From Lacticaseibacillus jixianensis (GTDB taxonomy: Bacteria; Bacillota; Bacilli; Lactobacillales; Lactobacillaceae), in the NCBI RefSeq assembly GCF_003946485.1, contig NZ_RHOJ01000004.1, forward strand, positions 1-64,000: 64,000 nt of DNA. Reading direction: 5' to 3'. Shown here piece after piece: positions 16,444 to 24,985 of the stretch. The notes under the pieces were generated by a model. That model was given only the letters and a program-made list of their open reading frames with translations, searched no databases and was not told where the DNA came from. Every line of letters begins with the position of its first letter. Within the stretch, counting starts at the first letter, position 1. Made by a program: the position numbers and the translations under genes.

Positions 16444-17007
16444 TTATATCCTCTTGGTCATGTGGTTGTAGCGGTGGGAGCCGATCATCAGCTCGCGCGT
16501 CTTGGTGAAGCCGACCTTGCGGTACAGCTGCTCGGCGTGCGGGTTAGTTTGATCGACGTTCAACGAAAGCAGCGTCACCCCGCGCTGTTTGAGCGGGGCC
16601 TCGATGCCTTGCAAAAGCGCGGTGCCGATGCCGTGGCGCTGGTCCTGTTCGGCGACCGCCAGCGTGTCGATGTACCACTCGCCGGGATCGGTCTCGACGT
16701 CCGGAAACAGTTCGTGATCGACCGGCAGGCCAACGCTTGGCAGCAGCGGCTTAAACGCGTCGTCAATGTGGGCCTCAAGCTCGTGCGGGTAGCCGACGAG
16801 GATGCCATCGACGCCGCGGGCGCCAACGTGCACGGTGGTTTGCGGGTACCCGTAGCGGTAAGTGGGCAGCAGGAAGGCCTGCTCGAAGACCTTGTAGAGG
16901 TCGGGCTTGGCCATTTTCATCAACGTGGGGATCTCCATTTCTTCAAAAACGAGATCAATGAGTGGCACGACTTGCGCCGCGTCCTCGGGTTTACTTGGAC
17001 GGATCAT
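16444..17007 (-). CDS. GNAT-family N-acetyltransferase
   Basis: The 187-residue protein begins MIRPSKPEDAAQVVPLI, the usual first strand of GNAT enzymes. It has the acetyl-CoA site VAEQDQRHGIGTALLQGIE and the C-terminal VDQTNPHAEQLYRKVGF. It transfers an acetyl group to an unknown amine. The ATG at 17007 is firm by family alignment, but the only good ribosome site is 46 bases upstream, across a hairpin; see the leader feature. Confidence 0.88.
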   Translation of the reverse strand: MIRPSKPEDAAQVVPLIDLVFEEMEIPTLMKMAKPDLYKVFEQAFLLPTYRYGYPQTTVHVGARGVDGILVGYPHELEAHIDDAFKPLLPSVGLPVDHELFPDVETDPGEWYIDTLAVAEQDQRHGIGTALLQGIEAPLKQRGVTLLSLNVDQTNPHAEQLYRKVGFTKTRELMIGSHRYNHMTKRI

Positions 17008-17060
17008 GTGGGTTGCGGCCAGCTAAATGCTGATCGACGCGGCCGCAACTTCCCCTCCTT
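17007..17060 (-). promoter_or_regulatory. Structured leader: distant Shine-Dalgarno, hairpin and possible 14-codon leader ORF
   Basis: Reading the minus strand, AAGGAGG (17054-17060) is followed by GTTGCGGCC, a 20-base loop and GGCCGCAAC (17012-17049), then CCAC and the GNAT ATG. Folding the 38-base hairpin would leave 8 bases between ribosome site and ATG. Alternatively TTG, five bases after the ribosome site, opens a 14-codon frame whose TGA overlaps the ATG as ATGA. An in-frame TAG in the loop rules out a simple longer GNAT start. Confidence 0.65.
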
Positions 17061-17082
17061 GAGCGCCGATCAGAACCACCCT

Positions 17083-17110
17083 AGTATACCAAATTTGGCC
17101 GCGCCGCCAA
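17083..17110 (-). promoter_or_regulatory. Promoter of the GNAT gene
   Basis: TTGGCG, 16 bases, TATACT on the minus strand. Transcription would start near 17076, making the structured leader part of the mRNA. Confidence 0.55.
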
Positions 17111-17397
17111 GCGCCGCCAGGATAGGTTTTTATTATTGGCAAAGTCCACCCGGCGGCCAGTTGTCTGCCAGATAGTTAAAATCCGTTCCAAAAGTCGGCA
17201 AAAATTTTGATGACAAGCATAAGCCGCTTCTCCTCTTGTTATTATTTTGACCGCGAATGGCCGCCGCGCGGGTTTAGCAAAAATGGTCAAAGAGTTTTAA
17301 AATCCCGCTTTGATGGCTCCCACTCGTCAAAGCGCGAAGAAGCACCCTTTATTCGATAAAAGCGATAGAAACAGAGAAATACCTCTTGTCTGCCATA
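17111..17397. other. Intergenic stretch without a recognised gene
   Basis: This is AT-richer than the surroundings. No reading frame with family features, no tRNA and no long-hairpin unit is seen. It separates the divergent GNAT and ugp promoters. Confidence 0.6.
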
Positions 17398-17459
17398 TCT
17401 TGTGAGTCGGCATTGTCATGACACTCTATCTTGTGACTAAGGCCGTTATTTGCTACGAT
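17398..17459 (+). promoter_or_regulatory. ugp operon promoter with direct repeats and palindrome
   Basis: TTGTGA (17431-17436), 17 bases, TACGAT (17454-17459) form the promoter. ATCTTGTGA occurs twice, at 17398 and 17429, 31 bases apart (about three helical turns). The perfect palindrome TGTCATGACA (17414-17423) lies between them. The layout looks like an operator; the regulator is unknown. Confidence 0.6.
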
Positions 17460-17521
17460 GTGACTAGTGTCGCTTCATGGCAGTGGCGGCACGCGAAAAC
17501 AGTTGAAGGAGCGTAACTGGG

Positions 17522-18583
17522 TTGAAAGTAACGTTTAAAGACGTCACTTTGTCCTACGACGGAAAGAAAGATACCCTCAAGCATCTGAACTTTGAGATCC
17601 CTGATGGTACCCTTGTTTCCCTACTGGGGCCAAGCGGCGGGGGTAAAACCACGACCCTTAACCTGATCTCCGGCTTGTTGCCGGCGACTTCAGGCCATAT
17701 CTACTTCGGCGACGAAGACGTCACGAAAAAGGACGCCTTGGCGCGCAAAGTCGGCATGGTCTTTCAGAACTACTCGCTTTATCCGCACTTGACGGTCCGC
17801 GACAACATCGCCTTCCCGCTCAAGATGCAGAAGGTGAAGAAGGCGGCGCGGTACAAGCGCGCCGAGGAGCTCGCAAAGCTCGTGCACGTCGACGACCAGC
17901 TGGACAAAAAGCCCGGCGGCCTGTCCGGCGGCCAGCAGCAGCGCGTGGCCATTGCCCGCGCGTTGGCCAAGGCGCCGTCCTTGCTGCTGCTCGATGAGCC
18001 GCTGTCCAACCTGGATGCCCGCCTGCGCATCGAAATGCGCCAGGAGATCCGGCGCATCCAGCAGGAAACTGGCGTCACGACCATTTTCGTGACCCACGAC
18101 CAGGACGAGGCGCTGCACATCTCGGACAACATCATGGTACTAGCGCACGGCACGATCCAGCAGTTCTCAACGCCCACCGCCCTTTACGAGCGGCCGGCCA
18201 ACCTGTTTGTGGCTAAGTTCATCGGTGAACCCGTGATCAACACGGTGCCCGCCGAGGCGCTGAAAGCCGACCTGGTGGCAACGGTGCCGGCCAGCGTGCT
18301 GGCTAGGGCCAAGACCGCCGGGATCCGCAGTGAGGCCATTGTGCCGTTCGATAACGGCCAAGGCATGGTCGCCACGATCCACGCCGGGCTCGTGCAAGCC
18401 GCCAAGTACGGCCGCGAATCGACTGCCAACCTTTCCTACAACGGGGAGACGCTCCTTTCAACCGAAATGGCTGGCCTGCCCGCCGATCAAACGGAAGGCG
18501 ATTTCTTCCTGACGAAAGCGGGGTTCTTCCTGTTCGACGACCAAGGGGCTTTGATCTTTGGCGGTGATGCCCATGCTGAATGA
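17522..18583 (+). CDS. ugpC: ABC importer ATP-binding subunit, UgpC/MsmK type
   Basis: The 353-residue ATPase has Walker A GPSGGGKTTT, Q-loop QNYSLYPH, signature LSGGQQQR, Walker B LLLLDEPLSNLDA and switch HDQD. The extra C-terminal regulatory (TOBE/MalK-like) domain covers about residues 235-353. It energises uptake through the two permeases encoded next. The start is TTG 17522 with GAAGGAG upstream; no ATG fits. The G3P assignment is taken from the UgpB-like binding protein in the same operon, and such ATPases may serve several sugar importers. Confidence 0.88.
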   Translation: MKVTFKDVTLSYDGKKDTLKHLNFEIPDGTLVSLLGPSGGGKTTTLNLISGLLPATSGHIYFGDEDVTKKDALARKVGMVFQNYSLYPHLTVRDNIAFPLKMQKVKKAARYKRAEELAKLVHVDDQLDKKPGGLSGGQQQRVAIARALAKAPSLLLLDEPLSNLDARLRIEMRQEIRRIQQETGVTTIFVTHDQDEALHISDNIMVLAHGTIQQFSTPTALYERPANLFVAKFIGEPVINTVPAEALKADLVATVPASVLARAKTAGIRSEAIVPFDNGQGMVATIHAGLVQAAKYGRESTANLSYNGETLLSTEMAGLPADQTEGDFFLTKAGFFLFDDQGALIFGGDAHAE

Positions 18584-19466
18584 GAAGCCAACGCTAAAAT
18601 CATCCCTTAAGGCTTACTTGTACTTGCTGCCGATGCTGGTGATCTCGCTGGTGTTCAACATCTGGCCGATCATCTCCTCGCTGCTCATGAGCCTGTACAC
18701 GAAGTACAACTTCTACACCGACAAGGTCAGCGCCATGGGGCTGGACAACTTCCTGTACCTGTGGAACGATCCCGACTTCCACCTGGCCGTCCGCAACACA
18801 CTGATCTTCGTGGCGGGCGTGGTGCCGATCACCGTGGTCCTGTCCTTGGTGATCGCGCTGCTGCTCAACCAGATCAAATGGCTGTCCGGCTTCTTCCGCA
18901 CCGTGTACTTTCTCCCGTTTGTCACGTCGACCGTGGCGATCGCGATGGTGTGGAACTGGATCTACCATTCCGACTACGGGCTGATGAATTACTTCATGAG
19001 CCTGGTGGGCCTGCACCCCATCAACTGGCTGACCGATCCCCACTGGTCCCTGCTGGCGCTCATCATCATGAGCATCTGGAAGAACCTTGGGTTTAACATC
19101 ATCCTGTTTCTGGTCGGGCTCAACAACATCGACAAAGGCTACTACCAAGCGGCCGAGATCGACGGGGCTAACGCCTGGCAGCGGTTCTGGAACGTGACGA
19201 TCCCCATGATCTCACCGATCACCTTCTTGGTATCGGTCAACGGGGTGATCGGCTCGTTCAAGGTCTTTGATCAGATTTTTGCCCTGTTCCAGGGCACTCC
19301 AGGCCCCGGGAAGGCCGATCTGACCATCGTCTACTACCTGTACGAGAAGTTCTACACCGAGTACAAGTACCCGATCGCTGCCGCCAGTGGAGTGGTTCTC
19401 TTCGTCTTGATCCTGCTCGTCACGCTCGTGCAATTGTGGTACTCCCGCAAGCACGTGCACTACTAG
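18573..19466 (+). CDS. ugpA: ABC importer permease, UgpA type
   Basis: This is a binding-protein-dependent transport inner-membrane component with six membrane segments. It has the EAA-loop form YYQAAEIDGANAWQRFWNVTIPMISP, which docks onto the ATPase. It overlaps the end of ugpC by 11 bases. Three in-frame starts are close together (18558 TTG, 18567 ATG, 18573 ATG); I chose 18573 because GGCGGTG then sits six bases upstream. Partner of the next permease. Confidence 0.87.
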   Translation: MLNEKPTLKSSLKAYLYLLPMLVISLVFNIWPIISSLLMSLYTKYNFYTDKVSAMGLDNFLYLWNDPDFHLAVRNTLIFVAGVVPITVVLSLVIALLLNQIKWLSGFFRTVYFLPFVTSTVAIAMVWNWIYHSDYGLMNYFMSLVGLHPINWLTDPHWSLLALIIMSIWKNLGFNIILFLVGLNNIDKGYYQAAEIDGANAWQRFWNVTIPMISPITFLVSVNGVIGSFKVFDQIFALFQGTPGPGKADLTIVYYLYEKFYTEYKYPIAAASGVVLFVLILLVTLVQLWYSRKHVHY

Positions 19467-19478
19467 GAGGGCGCTGCC

Positions 19479-20300
19479 ATGGCAAAAAAAATTAGTCGCG
19501 TCCTTTTGTACCTGATCGTCATCCTGGGCGCCGTGACCATGCTGGTCCCCTTCCTGTGGATGATCTCCACCTCGCTGAAGTCCGGTCCGGAAACCATTAA
19601 GGTCCCGCCGGTCTGGATCCCTAAGGTGCTGCGGTGGCACAACTACGTGACGGCGTTTCACGCCGCCCCGTTCGCGCGCTACTTCATCAACTCGGTGATC
19701 GTCACCGTGGTCACGACGGTCGGCCAACTGCTGACCTCCATCCTGGCCGCGTTCGCCTTTGCGCGGTTGCGGTTTTGGGGCAAGAATTTCCTGTTCATGA
19801 TCTTCCTGGGCACCATGATGATCCCCGGCGAAATGCTGATCATCCCCAACTTCGTCACCCTGTCGAAGTTGAGCCTGGTCAACACGTACGGCGCCTTGAT
19901 CATCCCTTGGCTGGCCAGCTTCTTCACCGTTTTCACCCTGCGTCAGACCTTCCAGTCCACGCCTGATCAAATCTATTACGCTGCCAAAATGGATGGCGCC
20001 TCGGACTGGAAGTATTTGTGGACGGTGCTGGTGCCGATGAGCAAATCGACCATCACCGCCGTCACCGTCTTGGAGGTCATCGGCTCGTGGAACTCCTTCA
20101 TGTGGCCTTTGATCGTCACCAACAGCGAGCACATGCGGACCCTGCCGGTCGGGCTGCAAGCCTTCACGACCGACGCTGGCACGCAGTATCAGCTGCTGAT
20201 GGCGGCCTCGACGTTCGTGATCATTCCCATGGTCATCGTCTACATGTTCCTGCAGAAGTACATTATTGCTGGTATCTCTAAAGCTGGATTGAAAGGATGA
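19479..20300 (+). CDS. ugpE: ABC importer permease, UgpE type
   Basis: The 273-residue permease has six membrane segments and the EAA-loop form YYAAKMDGASDWKYLWTVLVPMSKS. It pairs with the UgpA-type subunit to form the membrane channel. Its ATG follows AGGAGGGCGCTGCC, 12 bases after the ugpA stop. The N-terminal TMLVPFLWMISTSLK segment is typical of the second permease of carbohydrate importers. Confidence 0.88.
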   Translation: MAKKISRVLLYLIVILGAVTMLVPFLWMISTSLKSGPETIKVPPVWIPKVLRWHNYVTAFHAAPFARYFINSVIVTVVTTVGQLLTSILAAFAFARLRFWGKNFLFMIFLGTMMIPGEMLIIPNFVTLSKLSLVNTYGALIIPWLASFFTVFTLRQTFQSTPDQIYYAAKMDGASDWKYLWTVLVPMSKSTITAVTVLEVIGSWNSFMWPLIVTNSEHMRTLPVGLQAFTTDAGTQYQLLMAASTFVIIPMVIVYMFLQKYIIAGISKAGLKG

Positions 20301-20309
20301 GTTCATCTC

Positions 20310-21611
20310 ATGAAAAAGAGTGTTTGGGGCAAATCATTAATTGGGGCAGCCGCGGTATTAGTCGGCCTGACCCTGGCTGCTTGCGGCAATTCAAATTCTT
20401 CAAGCAAAAGCAGCACCAGTGACAAGAAAGTGACGATCACTTTCTGGCACGGCATGAACGGCCCTTACAAGACTGCGCTCGACGGGATCATTGCCGATTT
20501 CAACAAGTCCCAGAGCAAGTACGTCGTCAAAGGCACCGCGCAGGGCAACTACACCGCCCTGCAGCAAAAGATCATGGCGGGGGCCAAATCAAAGTCCCTG
20601 CCAACCATGGCGCAAACGACTTACACGACCGTCCCTGACTATGTCTCCAACGGCTTCATCACCCCGCTGGACCCATACATGCTCAAAGGCAGCGACAAGT
20701 TGAGCCAAAGCTCACTGAAGGATATTTACCCGGCCTTTATCTCCAGCTCGAAGTATCAGGGTAAGTACTACTCCATGCCGTTTTCTAAATCGACCCGGAT
20801 CATGTACTACCAGCCAGCACTGATGAAGAAGCTCGGGGTCAACAAGGTCCCAACCAGCTGGGAAGAGCTGCAAACGCTCGGTCAGACGCTTAAGAGCAAG
20901 GGCGTGGCAGCTGTCGGCTTCGATGCCTCATTCGACATGGAACTTGAAGCACTGGCTCGCCAGAACGGCAACGCTTTAGTCTCCAAAGACCTGAAGGCGA
21001 ACTTGAACTCCAAGAAGACCCTGCAAGTTACCAACATGATCTTCAACATGTTGCAAGACGGTGAAGCCAAGACCGCCGGTGAAGATATTTACGGCGACAA
21101 GAACTTCACCTCTGGTAAGACTCTCTTCTACATTGGCTCCTCTGCGGGCGTTTCCTCGATGCAGCAAAACGCACCAAAGGGCTTTGACTGGAACACCACC
21201 ACGGTGCCTTCCTACAAGGGCAAAAAAGCGACCGAACTGGCCGGCAACGATCTGGTCATGTTCAAGTCCGCTTCCACGGATCAGCAAAAAGGCGCTTGGG
21301 CCTTCATGAAGTTCCTGACCTCCAAGAAGGAAACCATCAAGTGGGCCGAAAAGACGGGCTACGTGCCGCTGCGCAAGTCGGCGGTGGAAGACTCTGCCTT
21401 CCAGTCCTACCTGAAGCAGCACGAAGTGAACAAGGCGGCCGTTGATTCTCTGGACGCCGGCTTCCAATCCACTGCGTTCAAGGGCTTCACCGAGTACCGC
21501 AACGATCTGCTGGATGCCGTTGATTCGATGACGACTAAGCACACGAAGCCAGCAGATGCCATGGGCGCCCTGCAAAAGAAGACCGAAACGATCCTGAAGG
21601 ACGCGAAGTAA
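20310..21611 (+). CDS. ugpB: Solute-binding lipoprotein, UgpB type (glycerol-3-phosphate or related)
   Basis: The 433-residue protein starts with a lipoprotein signal: MKKS, hydrophobic stretch, lipobox LAAC with the lipidated Cys near residue 25, then a Ser/Asn linker. The mature part has UgpB-like segments FWHGMNG, TAQGNYTALQQK, MPFSKSTRIMYYQPALMKKLGV and EKTGYVPLRKSAV. It captures substrate outside the membrane for the UgpAE-C transporter. The UgpB resemblance suggests glycerol-3-phosphate or a glycerophosphodiester, but a sugar is possible. A strong terminator follows. Confidence 0.8.
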   Translation: MKKSVWGKSLIGAAAVLVGLTLAACGNSNSSSKSSTSDKKVTITFWHGMNGPYKTALDGIIADFNKSQSKYVVKGTAQGNYTALQQKIMAGAKSKSLPTMAQTTYTTVPDYVSNGFITPLDPYMLKGSDKLSQSSLKDIYPAFISSSKYQGKYYSMPFSKSTRIMYYQPALMKKLGVNKVPTSWEELQTLGQTLKSKGVAAVGFDASFDMELEALARQNGNALVSKDLKANLNSKKTLQVTNMIFNMLQDGEAKTAGEDIYGDKNFTSGKTLFYIGSSAGVSSMQQNAPKGFDWNTTTVPSYKGKKATELAGNDLVMFKSASTDQQKGAWAFMKFLTSKKETIKWAEKTGYVPLRKSAVEDSAFQSYLKQHEVNKAAVDSLDAGFQSTAFKGFTEYRNDLLDAVDSMTTKHTKPADAMGALQKKTETILKDAK

Positions 21612-21625
21612 ACAGCTTTTCCAAG

Positions 21626-21656
21626 AAGAGTCGGCTGAGCAGTCGGCTCTTTTTGT
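21626..21656 (+). terminator. Terminator after ugpB
   Basis: GAGTCGGCT pairs with AGTCGGCTC (with wobble pairs) and TTTTT follows, 16 bases after the ugpB stop. It closes the ugpCAEB transcript. Confidence 0.8.
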
Positions 21657-21816
21657 TCGGCCAAAATTCGCAAGCCCGATTACATGCCCGTCATCACCGA
21701 AGGACTCAGACGGCCGTATGCCCGCCACGTGACGCCACGGCAAAAGAGGCGTAAAATAACCAGTTACGATTAAGCGGCACCGGTCTTACCGGCTCACCGC
21801 CACTCAGGAGGACACG

Positions 21817-23058
21817 ATGACACAAATCAGATTTTTGAACGGACTGAGGACCATTGGCGGCAACATAGTGGAATTTTCTCAAGCAGGCAGCCGGGTGATC
21901 ATGGATTTTGGCGTGGCCGCAGACCTAACGAACGAAACGGTGGCCTCGGCCATCGCAAACGGGAAACTGCCCAACGTGCCGGAACTCTTTGGACTGGCCG
22001 AAGACCACTGGGCGCACGAGGCAATTTTCATCTCGCACCTGCACATCGACCACATGGGCGCACTGCAGTACCTGAAGCAGGACATCCCGGTGTACCTGTC
22101 CGCGCCAAGTTATCGCCTCTACCAGACGCTCATTGCGCTGGGCATCGAAAAGCCGGTCGCCAACCTGCACCCAATGCCGTTTGAAACGCCGGTCACGGTC
22201 GGCGACTTCTCCGTCCAGGGCTTTGCCTCCGACCACGACGAACCGGGCATCATGGCGCTGCTGGTCGGCGATGGCCAGCGGTGGTACGCGCACTCGGGCG
22301 ACGTCCGGCTGAACGGCCCGCACCGCGCACGCGTTGACCACTGGGCCCAAGTGTTCCGCGAAAAAAAGTTGGCGATGTTCATGCTGGAAGGCACCACCTT
22401 CTCGTTTGACACCGAAACACCGGTCAAGGACCAGCAGCACCCCAGCGAGCCGCTGACGGAAACGGGCATGCAGGCCAAGCTGCTGGATGTGCTTCAGGCC
22501 AGCCCGCAGCTAGTCGCGATCAACCCGTACATCCGCAATTACGAGCGGCTGGCCGGGCTGCAGGAATCCGCCCACCGCGCCGGCCGCCAGATGGTGTGGG
22601 AGCACCCCGATGCCGTCGTGCTTGAGACCATGACCGGCCTCAAGCCCGACCAGGTCATCGAGGAAACGATCTCCCGCGAGGCGCTGCGCCAGCATCCGGA
22701 TCAGTACCTGCTGGAGAACGCCTTTACCCACCTTAACTGGCTCCAGGACTTGCCGGTCTCGCAGTACGTGCACACCAACGGCGAGCCGCTGGGCGACTAC
22801 GATCCGCGGTTCAAGACGTTAACAGAGACGCTGGGTGCCGCCGCCATTCCGCTGACCTTCCTGTCCTGCTCGGGCCACGCGACGCGCACGGACCTGATCA
22901 AGCTGGCACAAATGGTCGCCCCGCGGATCATCGCCCCGTGGCACAGCTTCCACCCGGAGCGCGAGGCCAAAGCGCTGGACGAAACGACGCGCGCCGAGCT
23001 CCTACTGCCGGAAAAAGACCTGTACTACACCCTGGACGAGCCGGACGGCCAGGACTGA
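21817..23058 (+). CDS. MBL-fold metallo-hydrolase, RNase J/beta-CASP-like
   Basis: The 413-residue hydrolase has the metal motif ISHLHIDHMGAL, later metal ligands in FASDHDEPG and HSGDVRLNG, and a C-terminal SCSGHATRTDLIKLA...IIAPWHS resembling the RNase J/beta-CASP end motif. It is shorter than RNase J, so it may act on RNA or on a small phosphodiester. It follows the ugp operon but is separated by a terminator, so a shared substrate is only a possibility. Start: ATG with AGGAGGACACG upstream. Confidence 0.75.
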   Translation: MTQIRFLNGLRTIGGNIVEFSQAGSRVIMDFGVAADLTNETVASAIANGKLPNVPELFGLAEDHWAHEAIFISHLHIDHMGALQYLKQDIPVYLSAPSYRLYQTLIALGIEKPVANLHPMPFETPVTVGDFSVQGFASDHDEPGIMALLVGDGQRWYAHSGDVRLNGPHRARVDHWAQVFREKKLAMFMLEGTTFSFDTETPVKDQQHPSEPLTETGMQAKLLDVLQASPQLVAINPYIRNYERLAGLQESAHRAGRQMVWEHPDAVVLETMTGLKPDQVIEETISREALRQHPDQYLLENAFTHLNWLQDLPVSQYVHTNGEPLGDYDPRFKTLTETLGAAAIPLTFLSCSGHATRTDLIKLAQMVAPRIIAPWHSFHPEREAKALDETTRAELLLPEKDLYYTLDEPDGQD

Positions 23059-23084
23059 AAGTAGCCCCAAAGCTACTGAAAAGG

Positions 23085-23150
23085 GCCGGCACCACCCGCC
23101 CCCGCAGGCCTTCACCAAGGCCTGCCGGATGCGGCTGGCGCCGGCTTTTG
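23085..23150 (+). terminator. Terminator after the MBL hydrolase gene
   Basis: GCCGGC (23085) pairs with GCCGGC (23139), with an inner GCAGGCCTT/AAGGCCTGC stem, then TTTT. It is an unusually long two-tier hairpin. Confidence 0.75.
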
Positions 23151-23162
23151 CAAGTCGTCAGA

Positions 23163-23190
23163 TTGTCCTTTTCCCCGTGAAAAGTATAGT
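23163..23190 (+). promoter_or_regulatory. Promoter of cfa
   Basis: TTGTCC, 16 bases, TATAGT, ending 31 bases before the cfa ATG and just past the preceding terminator. Confidence 0.6.
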
Positions 23191-23221
23191 CTGGTGACGT
23201 CACTTGATAAGGAGGACCACC

Positions 23222-24406
23222 ATGCTCGAAAAGCAATTCTATGACCAAATGTTTGCGCACTCGTTTAACATTCCCATCACCGTGCAGTACTGGGACCATA
23301 CCACTAAGACTTACGGCGAAGGGACCCCGAGCCTCACGATCCACCTCAGAAAGGCCGTCCCGATCAAGGCCCTGCTGAAAAACGCCTCCTTGGCCCTTGG
23401 TGAGGCTTACATGCGCGGCGACATCGATGTGACCGGCGGCGGCCAATTCCCGCTCCAGGCGCTTCTCACGGCCGCCTACGAAAGCGCAGGGTCGTTCATG
23501 CGCAACAAGAAGCTGATCCGCGTCATTCCCAAGCAGTCTCACACCGAAAAGAAAAGCAAGGCCGACATCCAGGCCCACTACGACCTGGGCAACGACTTCT
23601 ACAAGCTGTGGCTCGATGACACGATGACCTACTCCTGCGCCTATTTCGATGACTGGGACGATGATCTGACCCACGCGCAGCAAAACAAGGTCGACCACAT
23701 TTTGCGCAAGCTCGACTTGCAACCGGGCCGGCGCTTCTTGGACATTGGCTGCGGCTGGGGCACGCTGATGCTGACGGCGGCCAAGCGCTACCACCTCGAC
23801 GTCACCGGTATCACGCTGTCGCAGGAGCAATACGACTTTGTGAACGAACGGATCCAGGCGCTCGGCCTGCAGGACCACGCCCGGGTGCTGCTGGAGGACT
23901 ACCGCGAGCTGACGGACGGCCCTTACGACTACATCACCTCGATCGGCATGTTCGAACACGTCGGCCAAGAAAACCTTGGGCTGTACTTCAAGGACGTCGC
24001 CAAGCTGATGAAGACGGGCGGCTCGGCCCTGATTCACGGCATCACGCGCCAGCAAGGCGGCGCCACTAACGCCTGGCTGAACAAGTACATTTTCCCCGGC
24101 GGCTACATCCCCGGCCTCAGCGAAAACATCACGCACATCATCGACGCCAATCTGCAAGTCTCCGACCTCGAACCGCTGCGCCGGCACTACCAGCGCACGC
24201 TGGAGCACTGGGACGAGAACTTCAACGCCCACCGCAACGTGATCCAACAAAAGTTCGGCTACTCGTTCACCCGCATGTGGGACGTCTACCTGCAGGCGGC
24301 CGCTGCCTCGTTTGCTTCCGGCAACATCGATGTCATCCAGTACCTGGTGACCAAGGCCCCGTCCGGCACTGGCCTGCCGCTGACCCGCGATTACATCTAC
24401 GCTTAA
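23222..24406 (+). CDS. cfa: Cyclopropane-fatty-acyl-phospholipid synthase
   Basis: Cfa transfers a methylene group from S-adenosylmethionine to unsaturated phospholipid acyl chains, giving cyclopropane fatty acids that help acid tolerance. The 394-residue product has the N-terminal lipid-binding part, then [23 protein letters not shown] motif [21 protein letters not shown] and [11 protein letters not shown] 23222 follows AAGGAGGACCACC; the upstream in-frame start lacks a ribosome site. It is a single-gene transcript with array C behind it. Confidence 0.96.
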   Translation: MLEKQFYDQMFAHSFNIPITVQYWDHTTKTYGEGTPSLTIHLRKAVPIKALLKNASLALGEAYMRGDIDVTGGGQFPLQALLTAAYESAGSFMRNKKLIRVIPKQSHTEKKSKADIQAHYDLGNDFYKLWLDDTMTYSCAYFDDWDDDLTHAQQNKVDHILRKLDLQPGRRFLDIGCGWGTLMLTAAKRYHLDVTGITLSQEQYDFVNERIQALGLQDHARVLLEDYRELTDGPYDYITSIGMFEHVGQENLGLYFKDVAKLMKTGGSALIHGITRQQGGATNAWLNKYIFPGGYIPGLSENITHIIDANLQVSDLEPLRRHYQRTLEHWDENFNAHRNVIQQKFGYSFTRMWDVYLQAAAASFASGNIDVIQYLVTKAPSGTGLPLTRDYIYA

Positions 24407-24426
24407 GCGGACGCCGGGGCGCCGGT

Positions 24427-24919
24427 GTCCAAGCTGACATGCGGAGCGGCTAGTTGTCGGGCTAAGGGCGCGAACCCTGCGCACCTTGGCTTAACTGGGC
24501 TCTGGGTTCGCAACGCAGGTGCATCTAACTACGGTCACGAATTCACCCGCTTTGCGGGTAAATCCGCAACCTAGGTTAGCTGACCTGCTAAGTGCGCGAA
24601 CCCTGCGCACCTTGAACTAACTGGGCTCTGGGTTCGCAACGGGGGAGCATCTAGCTACGCTGTTGGCCTCGCCGCCAAAGATCGGCGGCAATGCCAACAG
24701 CTATGATCACCCTGTAGCCGCTTGCGGCATACAGGGTGACATGCGTAGCGGCTAGCTGTCCCCCTAAGTGCGCGAACCCTGCGCACCTTGGCTTAACTGG
24801 GCTCCGGGTTCGCAACGGGGGAGCATCCAGCTACGGCCAAGGCCTCGCCGGCAGAGAACGCCGGCAATGCCTCGGCCTAGGCTGGCTGTCCCCCTAAGTG
24901 CGCGAACCCTGCGCACCTT
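24427..24919 (+). repeat. Array C: three long-hairpin units plus a right-end remnant
   Basis: A remnant (24427-24487) keeps only the right half of a unit, including part of a nested hairpin. Complete units are 24492-24613, 24618-24789 and 24794-24919. The middle unit is 172 bases because it holds a 46-base hairpin insertion. This array lies between two + strand genes, yet its units point the same way as those lying between minus-strand genes. It fills most of the 579-base gap after cfa. Confidence 0.92.
24704..24749 (+). repeat. Nested 46-bp hairpin inserted in a long-hairpin unit
   Basis: The host unit reads ...AGCTA then the insert, then GGCTAGCTG..., where uninterrupted units have CTAGGCTAGC. 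The insert folds as CACCCTGTA/TACAGGGTG with inner GCCGC-TT-GCGGC, followed by ACATGCGTAGC. Confidence 0.85.
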
Positions 24920-24933
24920 GAATCAGTATCCGC

Positions 24934-24962
24934 TTGCAACCAGTTTTGCGCAGTCGGATAAT
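24934..24962 (+). promoter_or_regulatory. Promoter of the J-domain/HIRAN operon
   Basis: TTGCAA, 17 bases, GATAAT, just after array C and about 24 bases before the GTG start. Confidence 0.65.
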
Positions 24963-24985
24963 ATGGAACAAGGAGGTGATCAGTC

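Noticed and set aside
24427-24919. tRNA or riboswitch in the repeat arrays because of the GGGTTCGC and GTTCGCAAC motifs
   Set aside because: The T-loop-like GGTTCG is part of the outer stem. No acceptor or anticodon arm can be built, and the stem changes freely in other copies.
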